Source of the DNA: Actinomycetota bacterium
Lineage (GTDB): Bacteria; Actinomycetota; UBA4738; HRBIN12
Direction of reading: 5' to 3'
Assembly (NCBI GenBank): GCA_040881665.1
Contig: JBBECT010000004.1
Coordinates: forward strand, 754,303-818,302
Length of the DNA: 64,000 nt
Made by a program: the position numbers and the translations under genes
Notes under the pieces: generated by a model
What the model was told of the DNA's origin: nothing
The model's input: only the letters and a program-made list of their open reading frames with translations
Databases searched by the model: none
Part shown: positions 42,220 through 50,534 of the stretch, one piece after another
Position numbering within the stretch: the stretch's first letter is position 1
Layout: each line of letters opens with the position of its first letter

Positions 42220-42379
42220 CTAGGACTTCGTCTCGCTGATCTCCAGCAGGTGGCCGTCGGGGTCTCGGAGGCTCGGCGCCGAGCACGTCGCGGTAGAAGC
42301 GGGTCGAGCGCTCGAGGTCGCGTACCACGTACAGGTGCGTCACCTCGAGACCCTCGGGAGGGAACGTTCCGTCGGGCAT
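42220..42379 (-). pseudogene. VOC protein gene with internal deletion
   Basis: From an ATG at 42379 the frame reads MPDGTFPPEGLEVTHLYVVR then DLERSTRFYRDVLGAE, a normal VOC N-terminus. Directly after it, in another frame, comes the normal VOC ending LRDPDGHLLEISETKS with its own stop at 42220. About 80 middle residues have been deleted and the junction is out of frame, so the gene is broken. It starts 12 bases after the NAD synthetase stop, so it was the second gene of that transcript. Confidence 0.75.
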
Positions 42380-42390
42380 CTGCGTCCTCC

Positions 42391-44028
42391 TCAGCGGTAC
42401 CGGTTCGTGATCGGCATCCGCCGATCGCGTCCGAACGCCTTCGGCGTGATCTTGATGCCCGGCGGCGACTGGCGGCGCTTGTACTCGGCGCGGTCGATCA
42501 TCGCGATCACGCGATCGACCAGCGCGGGGTCGGCTCCCTGCGCGACGAGATCCTCCGGACTCCCGTCGTCTTCGACGTAGGCCTCGATGATCGGGTCGAG
42601 TTCCTCGTACGGCGGCAGGGAGTCGCTGTCCCGCTGGTTCGGGCGCAGTTCCGCCGAGGGCGGCTTGTCGAGCACGCGATCGGGGATCGGCGGCTCTCCG
42701 CCCGAGCCCGTCGCCTGTGCGTTGCGCCACCGACTCAGCTCGTAGACGAGGGTCTTCGGCACGTCCTTGATCGGTGCGAACCCGCCGGCCATGTCCCCGT
42801 ACAAGGTGGAGTAGCCGACGGCGTACTCGGACTTGTTCCCGGTCGCGAGAACGAGGTCGCCGAACCGGTTCGAGATCGCGAACAGCAGGTTGCCGCGGAT
42901 CCGCGCCTGGAGGTTCTCCTCCGCGAGCCCCGGTTCCGTTCCTTCGAACACGTCGGCGAGCGCCCGGCGGTAGGCGTCGAAGGTCTCGTCGATGCGGACC
43001 TCGTCGAGACGGATACCCAGGCGGCGAGCGACCTCCACCGCGTCCTCGATGCTGTGATCGCTCGAGTACGGGGAGGGCATCGCGAGCGCTCGAACGGCCG
43101 AAGCTCCGAGGGCGTCCCTGGCGAGCACGGCCACGAGCGACGAGTCGATCCCGCCCGACAGACCCAGGACGACCTCGCGGAACCCGTTCTTGCGCGCGTA
43201 GTCGCCGAGCCCGAGAACCAGGGCCCGATAGACCTCCTCGACGTCACCCGGCCACGCGGGGCGGGGCGGCTCGAGCGTGCGTGCCCGATCGTCGTCGCCG
43301 ACCGGCAGATCGACGACGAGCAGATCCTCCTCGAACATCGCCGCGCGCCAGACGGGCTCCCCCGAAGGCGAAACGACCATGCTCCCGCCGTCGAACACCA
43401 GCTCGTCCTGACCGCCGACCGCGTTCACGTAGACGAACCACGACCCGGTCTCGCGGGCTCGCGCGGCGGCGATGCCGAGTCGCTCGTCGCTCTTGCCCCG
43501 GTGGTACGGAGACCCGTTGATGTTGACCACGACCGGTACGCCGGCGGACGCATACCCATCGAAGGGGAGGCCGGGCGCCCACGCGTCCTCGCACACGGAG
43601 ACGCCGAACCCCACGTCCCCGGCGACGTCGACCGTGCCCGCGTCGCCGGGGGTGAAGTACCGTCGTTCGTCGAACACCCCGTAGTTCGGCAGTCGGATCT
43701 TCCGGTACCGGCTCCGAACCGTCCCTCCCGCGAGAACGGCGGCGGCATTGTGCAGGCCCCGGTCCGAGCGGTCCACGAACCCCGTCACGACCACGGGGCC
43801 ATCGGCGACCTGCTTCGCGAGCCGGTCGAGCGCCTCGAGCTGGTCGTCGACGAACGCGCGACGCAGCACGAGATCCTCGGGCGGGTAGCCGGTCACGGCG
43901 AGCTCGGGGAAGCAGACGAGATCGGCGTCCGCGTCGGCGGAACGAGCGGTCCACTCGGTCATGCGCGCCACGTTCCCGTCGAGATCGCCGACGGTGGTGT
44001 TCAACTGGCCGAGCGCGATGCGAGGCAC
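42391..44028 (-). CDS. nadE: Glutamine-dependent NAD+ synthetase
   Basis: A 545-residue two-domain enzyme that makes NAD+ from nicotinic acid adenine dinucleotide, ATP and glutamine. The N-terminal nitrilase-type glutaminase has its Glu-Lys-Cys triad: FPELAVTGYPPEDL, RKIRLPNYGVFDE and GVSVCEDAWAPG. The C-terminal synthetase has the PP-loop GLSGGIDSSLVA near residue 290, and FAPIKDVPKTLVYELSRW. The length agrees with the bacterial glutamine-dependent form of about 540–580 residues (not the longer mycobacterial one). Last-step NAD biosynthesis, cytosolic. Divergent from the second GH15 gene; a broken VOC gene follows it. Confidence 0.95.
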   Translation of the reverse strand: MPRIALGQLNTTVGDLDGNVARMTEWTARSADADADLVCFPELAVTGYPPEDLVLRRAFVDDQLEALDRLAKQVADGPVVVTGFVDRSDRGLHNAAAVLAGGTVRSRYRKIRLPNYGVFDERRYFTPGDAGTVDVAGDVGFGVSVCEDAWAPGLPFDGYASAGVPVVVNINGSPYHRGKSDERLGIAAARARETGSWFVYVNAVGGQDELVFDGGSMVVSPSGEPVWRAAMFEEDLLVVDLPVGDDDRARTLEPPRPAWPGDVEEVYRALVLGLGDYARKNGFREVVLGLSGGIDSSLVAVLARDALGASAVRALAMPSPYSSDHSIEDAVEVARRLGIRLDEVRIDETFDAYRRALADVFEGTEPGLAEENLQARIRGNLLFAISNRFGDLVLATGNKSEYAVGYSTLYGDMAGGFAPIKDVPKTLVYELSRWRNAQATGSGGEPPIPDRVLDKPPSAELRPNQRDSDSLPPYEELDPIIEAYVEDDGSPEDLVAQGADPALVDRVIAMIDRAEYKRRQSPPGIKITPKAFGRDRRMPITNRYR

Positions 44029-44064
44029 GTCCCCAGCCTACGGGTATCGACTAGCGTGCAGCGC

Positions 44065-45885
44065 GTGGCGCTGCGGATCGAGGACTACGGGTTCCTGGGG
44101 GACCGACGGGGGGCGGCCCTCGTCGGTCGCGACGGATCGGTCGATTGGTTGTGCGTGCCCCGGTTCGACTCCGGAGCGTGCTTCGCGGCGCTGCTCGGAA
44201 CCCCCGACGACGGCCGGTGGAAGATCGCTCCGGCCGGCGGCGTGCGCCGGACCGAGCGGGTCTACGGCGAGGGTGATCTCGTGCTCTCGACGACGTTCGA
44301 GACCACGGACGGAACGGTCCGGGTCACCGACTGCATGCCGCTCGGGGACGGACCGCCGCGCCTGCTGCGACTGGTCGAGGGGGTCGCGGGCCGGGTCCCG
44401 ATGGAGATGGACCTCACGATCCGCTTCGACCACGGCTCGGTCGTCCCGTGGGTGCGTCGCCGCGGCTGGGGGATCGCCGCGGTCGGGGGTCCGGACGCGC
44501 TGCGGATCGACCTCCCGGTCGACCATCACGGGGAGGACTTCCATACGGTGGCGCGGTTCGAGGTGGCTGCGGGCGCTCGGGTGCCGTTCGCGCTCGCGTG
44601 GCATCCCTCGCACGAGCCTGTGCCCGAGCCGGTGGACGTCGTCGCCACTATCGCCGACACGCGGGAGCGTTGGCGCACGTGGTCGGACCGGTGCACCAAG
44701 TTCGGCCTGCACGATGAAGAGGTCGAGCGCTCGCTGATCGTGTTGAAGGCGCTCACCTACGCCCCGACGGGCGGCATCGTCGCGGCGCCGACGACCTCGC
44801 TCCCGGAGGAACCCGGTGGGTCGCGCAACTGGGATTACCGCTACTGCTGGCTCCGGGACGCCACCCTGGCATTGGACGCGCTGATCTCTGCCGGCTACCT
44901 GGACGAGGCGCGGTCGTGGCGCGACTGGCTCGTGCGGGCGGTGGCAGGCGATCCCGAGGATCTGCAGATCATGTACGGCGTCGCGGGTGAGCGCCGGCTG
45001 ACGGAGTTCGAGGCCGGATGGCTGCCCGGCTACGAGGGCTCGCGACCGGTTCGTCTGGGCAACGATGCGCACGAACAGCGCCAGCTCGACGTCTACGGGG
45101 AGGTCCTCGACCTGCTGCACCAGGCGGCGCGCAGCGATCTCGGGCCGGACGGAGACGCCTGGCGGGTGCAGCGCTCGATCATGAACTTCCTCGAGGGCGA
45201 CTGGGATCGCCCGGACAACGGGCTGTGGGAGATGCGCGGCCCGCCACGCCAGTTCACGCACTCGAAGGTCATGGCCTGGGTGGCGGCCGACCGGGCGGTG
45301 CGCACGGTGGAGCTGTTCGGCGTGGACGGACCCCTCGATCGGTGGCGCGCGCTCCGCGACGAGATCCATGCGGACGTCTGCACGCAGGGCTACGACCCCG
45401 ACCTCGAGTCCTTCGTCCTGCACTACGGGGCCCGGACCACCGACGCGGCGTTGCTCACGATCCCGCTCGTCGGGTTCCTCCCGGCCGACGACGAACGCGT
45501 TCTCGGGACGATCGCGGCGGTCGAACGTGAGCTGTCGGTCGACGGGCTGCTGCGTCGCTACGTCCCAGATGAGGACGTCGAGGGGATCCGCGGGGGCGAG
45601 GGGGCGTTCCTGTTGTGCTCGTTCTGGCTCGCCGACGCGTACGAGGTGTCGGGACGACGCGAGGACGCGGAGCGCCTGTTCGATCGCCTCTGCGGCTTGG
45701 CGAACGATCTCGGGCTGCTCTCGGAGGAGTACGACCCCGTCGCGCGTCGCCAGCTCGGGAACTTCCCGCAGGCGTTCTCGCACATCGGCCTCATCACCAC
45801 TGCGCACAACCTCGCGGAACCGGAGACGGGAGCGGCAACGCACCGCTATGCCGAGGGTCCGGGCGCGCCTTCTGCGACGGGCTAG
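44065..45885 (+). CDS. GH15 family glycoside hydrolase (glucoamylase/trehalase-like), copy 2
   Basis: A 606-residue cytosolic enzyme with the same plan as the protein at 27207: IEDYGFLGDRRGAALVGRDG and VDWLCVPRFDSGACF at the start, then GGSRNWDYRYCWLRDATLAL near residue 250, FTHSKVMAWVAADRAV and RQLGNFPQAFSHIGLITTAH at the end. It hydrolyses alpha-glucosidic bonds, such as those of trehalose or maltodextrins. The start is a GTG at 44065; another in-frame GTG is at 44056. The 3' end overlaps the next convergent gene by four bases. It is a paralogue of copy 1, though clearly diverged. Confidence 0.9.
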   Translation: MALRIEDYGFLGDRRGAALVGRDGSVDWLCVPRFDSGACFAALLGTPDDGRWKIAPAGGVRRTERVYGEGDLVLSTTFETTDGTVRVTDCMPLGDGPPRLLRLVEGVAGRVPMEMDLTIRFDHGSVVPWVRRRGWGIAAVGGPDALRIDLPVDHHGEDFHTVARFEVAAGARVPFALAWHPSHEPVPEPVDVVATIADTRERWRTWSDRCTKFGLHDEEVERSLIVLKALTYAPTGGIVAAPTTSLPEEPGGSRNWDYRYCWLRDATLALDALISAGYLDEARSWRDWLVRAVAGDPEDLQIMYGVAGERRLTEFEAGWLPGYEGSRPVRLGNDAHEQRQLDVYGEVLDLLHQAARSDLGPDGDAWRVQRSIMNFLEGDWDRPDNGLWEMRGPPRQFTHSKVMAWVAADRAVRTVELFGVDGPLDRWRALRDEIHADVCTQGYDPDLESFVLHYGARTTDAALLTIPLVGFLPADDERVLGTIAAVERELSVDGLLRRYVPDEDVEGIRGGEGAFLLCSFWLADAYEVSGRREDAERLFDRLCGLANDLGLLSEEYDPVARRQLGNFPQAFSHIGLITTAHNLAEPETGAATHRYAEGPGAPSATG

Positions 45886-46355
45886 TCCATCCCGCCGATG
45901 TCGAGGTTGTAGGCCTCCCACACGAGGTCGGCGCCCCGTTGGCGGTGGCGCACGATCCGTCCGAGCAATCGCTGGGTCTCGTCGCGGACGTCCTCGAGCG
46001 GCCACTGGTCGCCGATCGCGTTCGCTCGCACCCGCCCGATCAGCTCGTTGGTCTGTTCGAGGATCAGCGGGTGCTCCTCACGGAGCCGCCGCACCTTGCC
46101 CGCGAGGCGGGGGGACAGGTCGAGCACCTCGTCGTAGAGCCCTTCGGGTTCCTCGGTCACGTAGACGTGCTCGTCCATCGCATCCCGGAGCTTCTGGAGC
46201 TGTGTGACCACGTTCGAGGTCCACGACTCGACGCGGCCGGGAGCCGGCCGGGAGATCGCCTGTTCGACGTCGTAGAGCTCGTCCCGGAGCTTGATCCTGC
46301 GCTTGCGCGCCGCATCGAGCGCCGGGGTGAACTCGGGCTGTGCGTGGGTCGTCAT
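45882..46355 (-). CDS. Conserved helical protein of unknown function
   Basis: A 157-residue, all-helical soluble protein. His and Glu residues recur at helix-like spacing (AMDEHVYVTEEPEGLYDEV, RRLREEHPLILEQTNEL, then HRQRGADLVWEAYNLDIGG), somewhat like hemerythrin-type bundles, but the ligand set is not complete enough to call it. The ATG at 46355 is internal to a longer frame. It is downstream of the alpha-type glutamine synthetase in the same direction, about 100 bases away. The DLVWEAYNLDIGG ending looks conserved in actinobacterial proteins that I cannot name. Confidence 0.7.
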   Translation of the reverse strand: MTTHAQPEFTPALDAARKRRIKLRDELYDVEQAISRPAPGRVESWTSNVVTQLQKLRDAMDEHVYVTEEPEGLYDEVLDLSPRLAGKVRRLREEHPLILEQTNELIGRVRANAIGDQWPLEDVRDETQRLLGRIVRHRQRGADLVWEAYNLDIGGMD

Positions 46356-46455
46356 GGGATCCCTCCTCACGAACGAAACAACGGTACGACAGGTCCTGCC
46401 CCGGGCGCCAATCCGGGCTTGGCCATTCCGGCAGGCGTCGTTGGACGTTCCGGCC

Positions 46456-47784
46456 CTACAGCAGGGGCAGGTAGCGCTCGAGCTCGTAGGGGGTCACGTA
46501 GGTCTTGAACGCGTCCCACTCCTCGCGCTTGTTGCGGATCAGGAACTCGTGCACGTGCTCGCCGAGCGCCTCCCGGAGCACCTTGGACTCCTCGGCCGCG
46601 TGGATCGCCTCGTTGAGGTCCATCGGCAGCTGCGCGATCCCGGCGGCGCGGCGTTCGTCGGGAGTCATCTCGTAGATGTTGTTCGAGGCCTCGGGCGGAA
46701 GCTCGTAGCCCTGCGCGATCCCCTCGAGGCCGGCGGCCAGCATCGCCGCGAACGCTAGGTAGGGGTTGCACGCGGGGTCGGGGGAGCGCAGCTCGATCCG
46801 CGTCGCCCCTTCCTTGCCCGGCTTGTACATCGGCACGCGGACGAGCGCGGATCGGTTCCGTCGCGCCCAGCACACGTAGACGGGGGCCTCGAAGCCGGGA
46901 ACCAAGCGCTTGTAGGAGTTCACCCACTGGTTCGTCAACAGCGTGAACTCGGGAGCGTGACGCAGGATGCCGGCGATGTAGTGCTTCGCCGTGCTCGACA
47001 GGTGGTACTCGTCGTCCGCGTCGAAGAACGCGTTGCGATCGCCGGTGAACAGGCTCTGGTGGGTGTGCATCCCGTTGCCGTTCACCCCCATCACGGGCTT
47101 GGGCATGAACGTCGCGTAGATGCCGAACTCCTGCGCGACCTCCTTCACGGTCAGCCGGTAGGTCATCACGTTGTCGGCCATCGTGAGCGCGTCGGTGTAG
47201 CGCAGGTCGATCTCGTGCTGGCTCGGTGCGACCTCGTGGTGCACGTACTCGACGGGGATCCCCATCGACTCGAGATAGGTGACGGTGCGCTTGCGCCAGT
47301 CGGTGGCCAGGTCCAGAGGCGTCTCGTCGAAGTAGCCGGCGCGGTCGAGGAACTCGGGCTCGTCGAGGCTCTTCAGGTAGAAGAACTCGAGTTCCGGTCC
47401 GACGTAGAACGTGAAACCGAGCTCGGCGGCGCGCGCGAGCTGACGTTTCAGCACCGCACGCGGATCGCCCTCGAACGGCGTGCCGTCGGGGTTGACCACG
47501 TCGCAGAACAGACGTGCCACTTCGGCCTCGGTCTTCCAGGGGATCAGCTGGAACGTCGCGGGGTCGGGGATCGCGACCATGTCCGATTCCTGGATCCGGC
47601 TGAACCCGTCGATCGACGAACCGTCGAAACCCATGCCTTCGGCGAACGCGCCCTCGAGCTCTTGCGAGGTGATCGTGAAGGCCTTCAGGAACCCGAGCAC
47701 GTCGGTGAACCACAGGCGGATGAAGCGGATCCCCCGCTCCTCGATCGTGCGCAGCACGTACTCGGCTTCCGCGGTCAGCGCCAT
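46456..47784 (-). CDS. Glutamine synthetase type I, alpha-like (GlnA2-type)
   Basis: A 442-residue glutamine synthetase. It has the core motifs [56 protein letters not shown] and RSPDPACNPYLAFAAML. It is about 30 residues shorter than the enzyme at 53851, and the adenylylation loop (NLYDLPP there) reads NNIYEMTPDERRAAG. This marks the GSI-alpha subtype, which is usually not controlled by adenylylation. It is divergent from glnE across a 95-base region with a GlnR-box-like element. Mycobacterium has the same glnA2–glnE–glnA1 neighbourhood. Either a true ammonium assimilator or a related gamma-glutamyl-amine ligase is possible. Confidence 0.9.
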   Translation of the reverse strand: MALTAEAEYVLRTIEERGIRFIRLWFTDVLGFLKAFTITSQELEGAFAEGMGFDGSSIDGFSRIQESDMVAIPDPATFQLIPWKTEAEVARLFCDVVNPDGTPFEGDPRAVLKRQLARAAELGFTFYVGPELEFFYLKSLDEPEFLDRAGYFDETPLDLATDWRKRTVTYLESMGIPVEYVHHEVAPSQHEIDLRYTDALTMADNVMTYRLTVKEVAQEFGIYATFMPKPVMGVNGNGMHTHQSLFTGDRNAFFDADDEYHLSSTAKHYIAGILRHAPEFTLLTNQWVNSYKRLVPGFEAPVYVCWARRNRSALVRVPMYKPGKEGATRIELRSPDPACNPYLAFAAMLAAGLEGIAQGYELPPEASNNIYEMTPDERRAAGIAQLPMDLNEAIHAAEESKVLREALGEHVHEFLIRNKREEWDAFKTYVTPYELERYLPLL

Positions 47785-47811
47785 GTGAGCAGCCTACGGT
47801 GGCTCCTCGTC

Positions 47812-47834
47812 GTCACGGTTACGCGCCGGTTAAC
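47812..47834. promoter_or_regulatory. GlnR-box-like element between glnA2-type gene and glnE
   Basis: On the plus strand GTTAC (47818–47822), six bases, then GTTAAC (47829–47834); read on the minus strand it is TTAAC-n6-GTAAC. The five-base element with n6 spacing is the pattern of GlnR a/b sites (gTnAc-n6-GaAAc). It is centred in the divergent promoter region and could control both genes. Confidence 0.45.
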
Positions 47835-47879
47835 TCCCGGCTGCGTGACGATCGGTCCCGCCGGGGGGATGATCCGCGC

Positions 47880-50534
47880 GTGGTGACCCCGTCGACCCAC
47901 GCGCTCGCTGCCGCACCCGATCCGGAACTGGCCCGGGTCGCGATCTCGCGCGTGGGTGAGGACCCGGGCGCGCGCGAGCTGCTCGATGCGCCCGGCTTGC
48001 TGGAGACGGCGATCCGCGTCCTCGGGTTCTCGACGGCCGCCGCGGACTTCCTCGTCGCCCACCCTTCCGAGACGGCGGCCCTGCTCGACGTCTCGCGTCG
48101 CGACCGCGGCTCGCTCGACGCCGAGCTCACCGGCGACCTCGACGGGCTCGGACCTGGACCGGGGCTGCGCCGGTTCCGTCGCCGCGCGATGCTACGCGTC
48201 GCCGCGCGCGACCTGGCGGGCGCCGACGTGCCGGACGTCGTGGCGGAGATCTCCGACATCGCCGAGGCGTGCCTCGTCGAGGCATCCGCTCGAGCCGGCG
48301 ACGGCGGACGGGCGGTGCTCGCGCTCGGCAAGCTCGGTGGTCGCGAGCTGAACTACGCGTCGGACGTCGACCTGATCTTCGTTCACGACGGCACCGGAGC
48401 CGGTCGGCAGGACGCGGCCGAGCGCGCCGCGGGCCGGCTGATCCGCCTGCTGTCGGAGATCACGGCGGACGGCATCGCGTTGCGCGTCGACCCGGCCCTG
48501 CGTCCGGGCGGGCGCGCCGGCGCGCTGTCGCGTTCGCTCGAGGCAACGTTGGAGTACTACGACCGGCAGTCCGCCACCTGGGAGCGCCAAGCGCTGATCA
48601 AGGCCCGTCCGGTGGCGGGCGATCCCCTGCTCGGGGCGGCGTTCGTGGAGGGTGTCGCGCCGTTCGTGTACCCGGAGGAGCTGGCGCCCGGGGCGATCGA
48701 CGAGGTCCGTCAGGTGAAGGTCCGTCTGGAGGAGTACGTCCGCGCGCGCGGCAAGGAGGCGATCGAGGTCAAGCGCGGTCGTGGGGGGATCCGCGACATC
48801 GAGTTCGCGGTGCAGTTGCTGCAGATCGTGCACGGGCGGCGCGACGAGCGGCTGCGCGACCCGAGCACGCTCGGTGCCCTCGCGGTCCTCGCCGCGGAGG
48901 GCTACGTCGCCGAGACCGATGCGCACGCGCTCGCCGGCGCGTACGCGTTCCTCCGGCGGCTCGAGCACCGGCTGCAGATCGTCCGGGATCTGCAGACCCA
49001 CGATCTCCCGCAGGACCTCGCGTCGCAGACGACCCTCGCGCGATCGCTCGGCTATCGGGACGCGGCGGAGCTCCGCGAGACCTACGAGCGGCAGACCCAG
49101 CTCGTGCGGGGCCTGCACGAACGGCTCTTCTATCGCCCGCTGCTCGAGGCGTTCACCGGCCCCGAGCTGCCACGTCCGGGGACCGACCGCGCGGCCACCG
49201 AGGAGCTGCTCGCCGGGCTCGGGTTCGCGCAGCCCGCGGGCTCCTACGAGGTGCTCGACCGGCTCGTCGACCCCTCGACGCGACTGGGGAAGGTGCTCAC
49301 GCACGTGTTCCCGGTGATGGCGCCGCCGCTCGCGCTCGCCGCGGCACCCGACGCGGCGCTGGTTCGTCTCGAGCGGGTGGCGCAGGCGATCGGTGACTCG
49401 GGCGAGCTGGCCGACCGGCTGGCGACCGACCCCGTGGCGGCGCGCCGGTTGGCGGCGCTCGTGGCGGCGAGCTCGTTCGCGACCGATCTGCTCGCCGCCA
49501 CCCCGGATCGGCTCGACGCGCTGACGGATGCGGCCACCCCCGCCGAGCTCGACGCGGACGCCGCGCTCGTGGGCGTAGTCGCGAGAGCGGCGGGCCGCGA
49601 GCTCACCCCGAGGCAGGTGGGCGCTCGCCTGGCCGACGTGGCCGACCGGGTGGTCGCGGGAGCGCTCGAGAGCCGGCGCTCCCGCGCCGGGGGGGAGCCG
49701 GCCCTCGCGGTGATCGGTCTCGGCAAGCTGGGGGCGCGCGAGTTGAACTTCGCGTCGGACCTGGACGTGCTGTTCGTCTACGACGGGGAGGGAGCCGCGC
49801 CGTTCGCGCGCGCGGTCGAGACCGCCGAGGGCGTGCTCCGCAGCATCCGCGAGGCCGGCTGGGAGCCGGATGCCGACCTTCGGCCGGAGGGTCGCAGCGG
49901 GCCGCTCGCGCGATCGCTGACCGCGTTCCTGGAGTACTGGGAGCGGTGGGCCGAGCCCTGGGAGTTCCAGTCGCTGCTGCGCGCTCGGGTCGTCGCGGGC
50001 GACGCGGAGCTCGGCCGCCGGTTCCTGTCTCTGGCCACCGACGTGGCCTACCCCGAGCGTCTGACGATCGATCGCGTCGCAGACATGCGGCGCATGCGGG
50101 AACGGATCGAACGCGAGCGGGTGAAGCCCCCCGAGGCCGCGAAGTTCCATTTCAAGCTCGGGATCGGATCGCTCGCCGACGTGCAGTTCGCGGTCGAGCT
50201 CTCGCTGCTGCGCTTCGGCGCCGAGCGCCCGCAGGTCCGGACGACCGGAACGCTCGAGGCGATCGAGGCGCTCGCCTCCTCACGGTTGATCGAGGACAGC
50301 GTCGCGCTGGCTCTCGGTGAGGCGTTCGTGTTCCTGTCGGACGTGAAGAACGCTCTCGAGATCGATCGGCGCCTGCACGCGGAAGCGCTCCCGGCCTCGC
50401 CCGAGGAGCAGACCGCGCTCGCCCGGCGCCTCGGCTACGAGGAGTACCCGCGCCAGTCGATGCTCGACGACTACCTGCGGATCACCCGGCGCGCCCGGCG
50501 CGCGATGGAACGCGTCTTCTACGAAGAGGCTTAG
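47880..50534 (+). CDS. glnE: Bifunctional glutamine-synthetase adenylyltransferase/deadenylase
   Basis: An 884-residue enzyme that adds AMP to, and phosphorolytically removes it from, a tyrosine of glutamine synthetase in response to nitrogen status. It has two nucleotidyltransferase modules, each with the GS…DxD site: KLGGRELNYASDVDLIFVHD near residue 155 and KLGARELNFASDLDVLFVYD near residue 617. Each is followed by RLRPEGR-like (RVDPALRPGGRAG; LRPEGRSGPLA) and an all-helical domain with KRGRGGIRDIEF and FKLGIGSLADVQF. Length fits the family. GTG start at 47880 (or 47883). Its target would be the enzyme at 53851, which carries the Tyr loop. The last four bases overlap the convergent sulfatase gene. 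Confidence 0.95.
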   Translation: MVTPSTHALAAAPDPELARVAISRVGEDPGARELLDAPGLLETAIRVLGFSTAAADFLVAHPSETAALLDVSRRDRGSLDAELTGDLDGLGPGPGLRRFRRRAMLRVAARDLAGADVPDVVAEISDIAEACLVEASARAGDGGRAVLALGKLGGRELNYASDVDLIFVHDGTGAGRQDAAERAAGRLIRLLSEITADGIALRVDPALRPGGRAGALSRSLEATLEYYDRQSATWERQALIKARPVAGDPLLGAAFVEGVAPFVYPEELAPGAIDEVRQVKVRLEEYVRARGKEAIEVKRGRGGIRDIEFAVQLLQIVHGRRDERLRDPSTLGALAVLAAEGYVAETDAHALAGAYAFLRRLEHRLQIVRDLQTHDLPQDLASQTTLARSLGYRDAAELRETYERQTQLVRGLHERLFYRPLLEAFTGPELPRPGTDRAATEELLAGLGFAQPAGSYEVLDRLVDPSTRLGKVLTHVFPVMAPPLALAAAPDAALVRLERVAQAIGDSGELADRLATDPVAARRLAALVAASSFATDLLAATPDRLDALTDAATPAELDADAALVGVVARAAGRELTPRQVGARLADVADRVVAGALESRRSRAGGEPALAVIGLGKLGARELNFASDLDVLFVYDGEGAAPFARAVETAEGVLRSIREAGWEPDADLRPEGRSGPLARSLTAFLEYWERWAEPWEFQSLLRARVVAGDAELGRRFLSLATDVAYPERLTIDRVADMRRMRERIERERVKPPEAAKFHFKLGIGSLADVQFAVELSLLRFGAERPQVRTTGTLEAIEALASSRLIEDSVALALGEAFVFLSDVKNALEIDRRLHAEALPASPEEQTALARRLGYEEYPRQSMLDDYLRITRRARRAMERVFYEEA

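Noticed and set aside
42250-44060. Very long plus-strand open frame running opposite to the NAD synthetase gene into the second GH15 gene
   Set aside because: It is the antisense of nadE; the NAD synthetase reading has all catalytic motifs, whereas the opposite frame is Arg/Asp-rich without a domain. The true GH15 start is near 44065.
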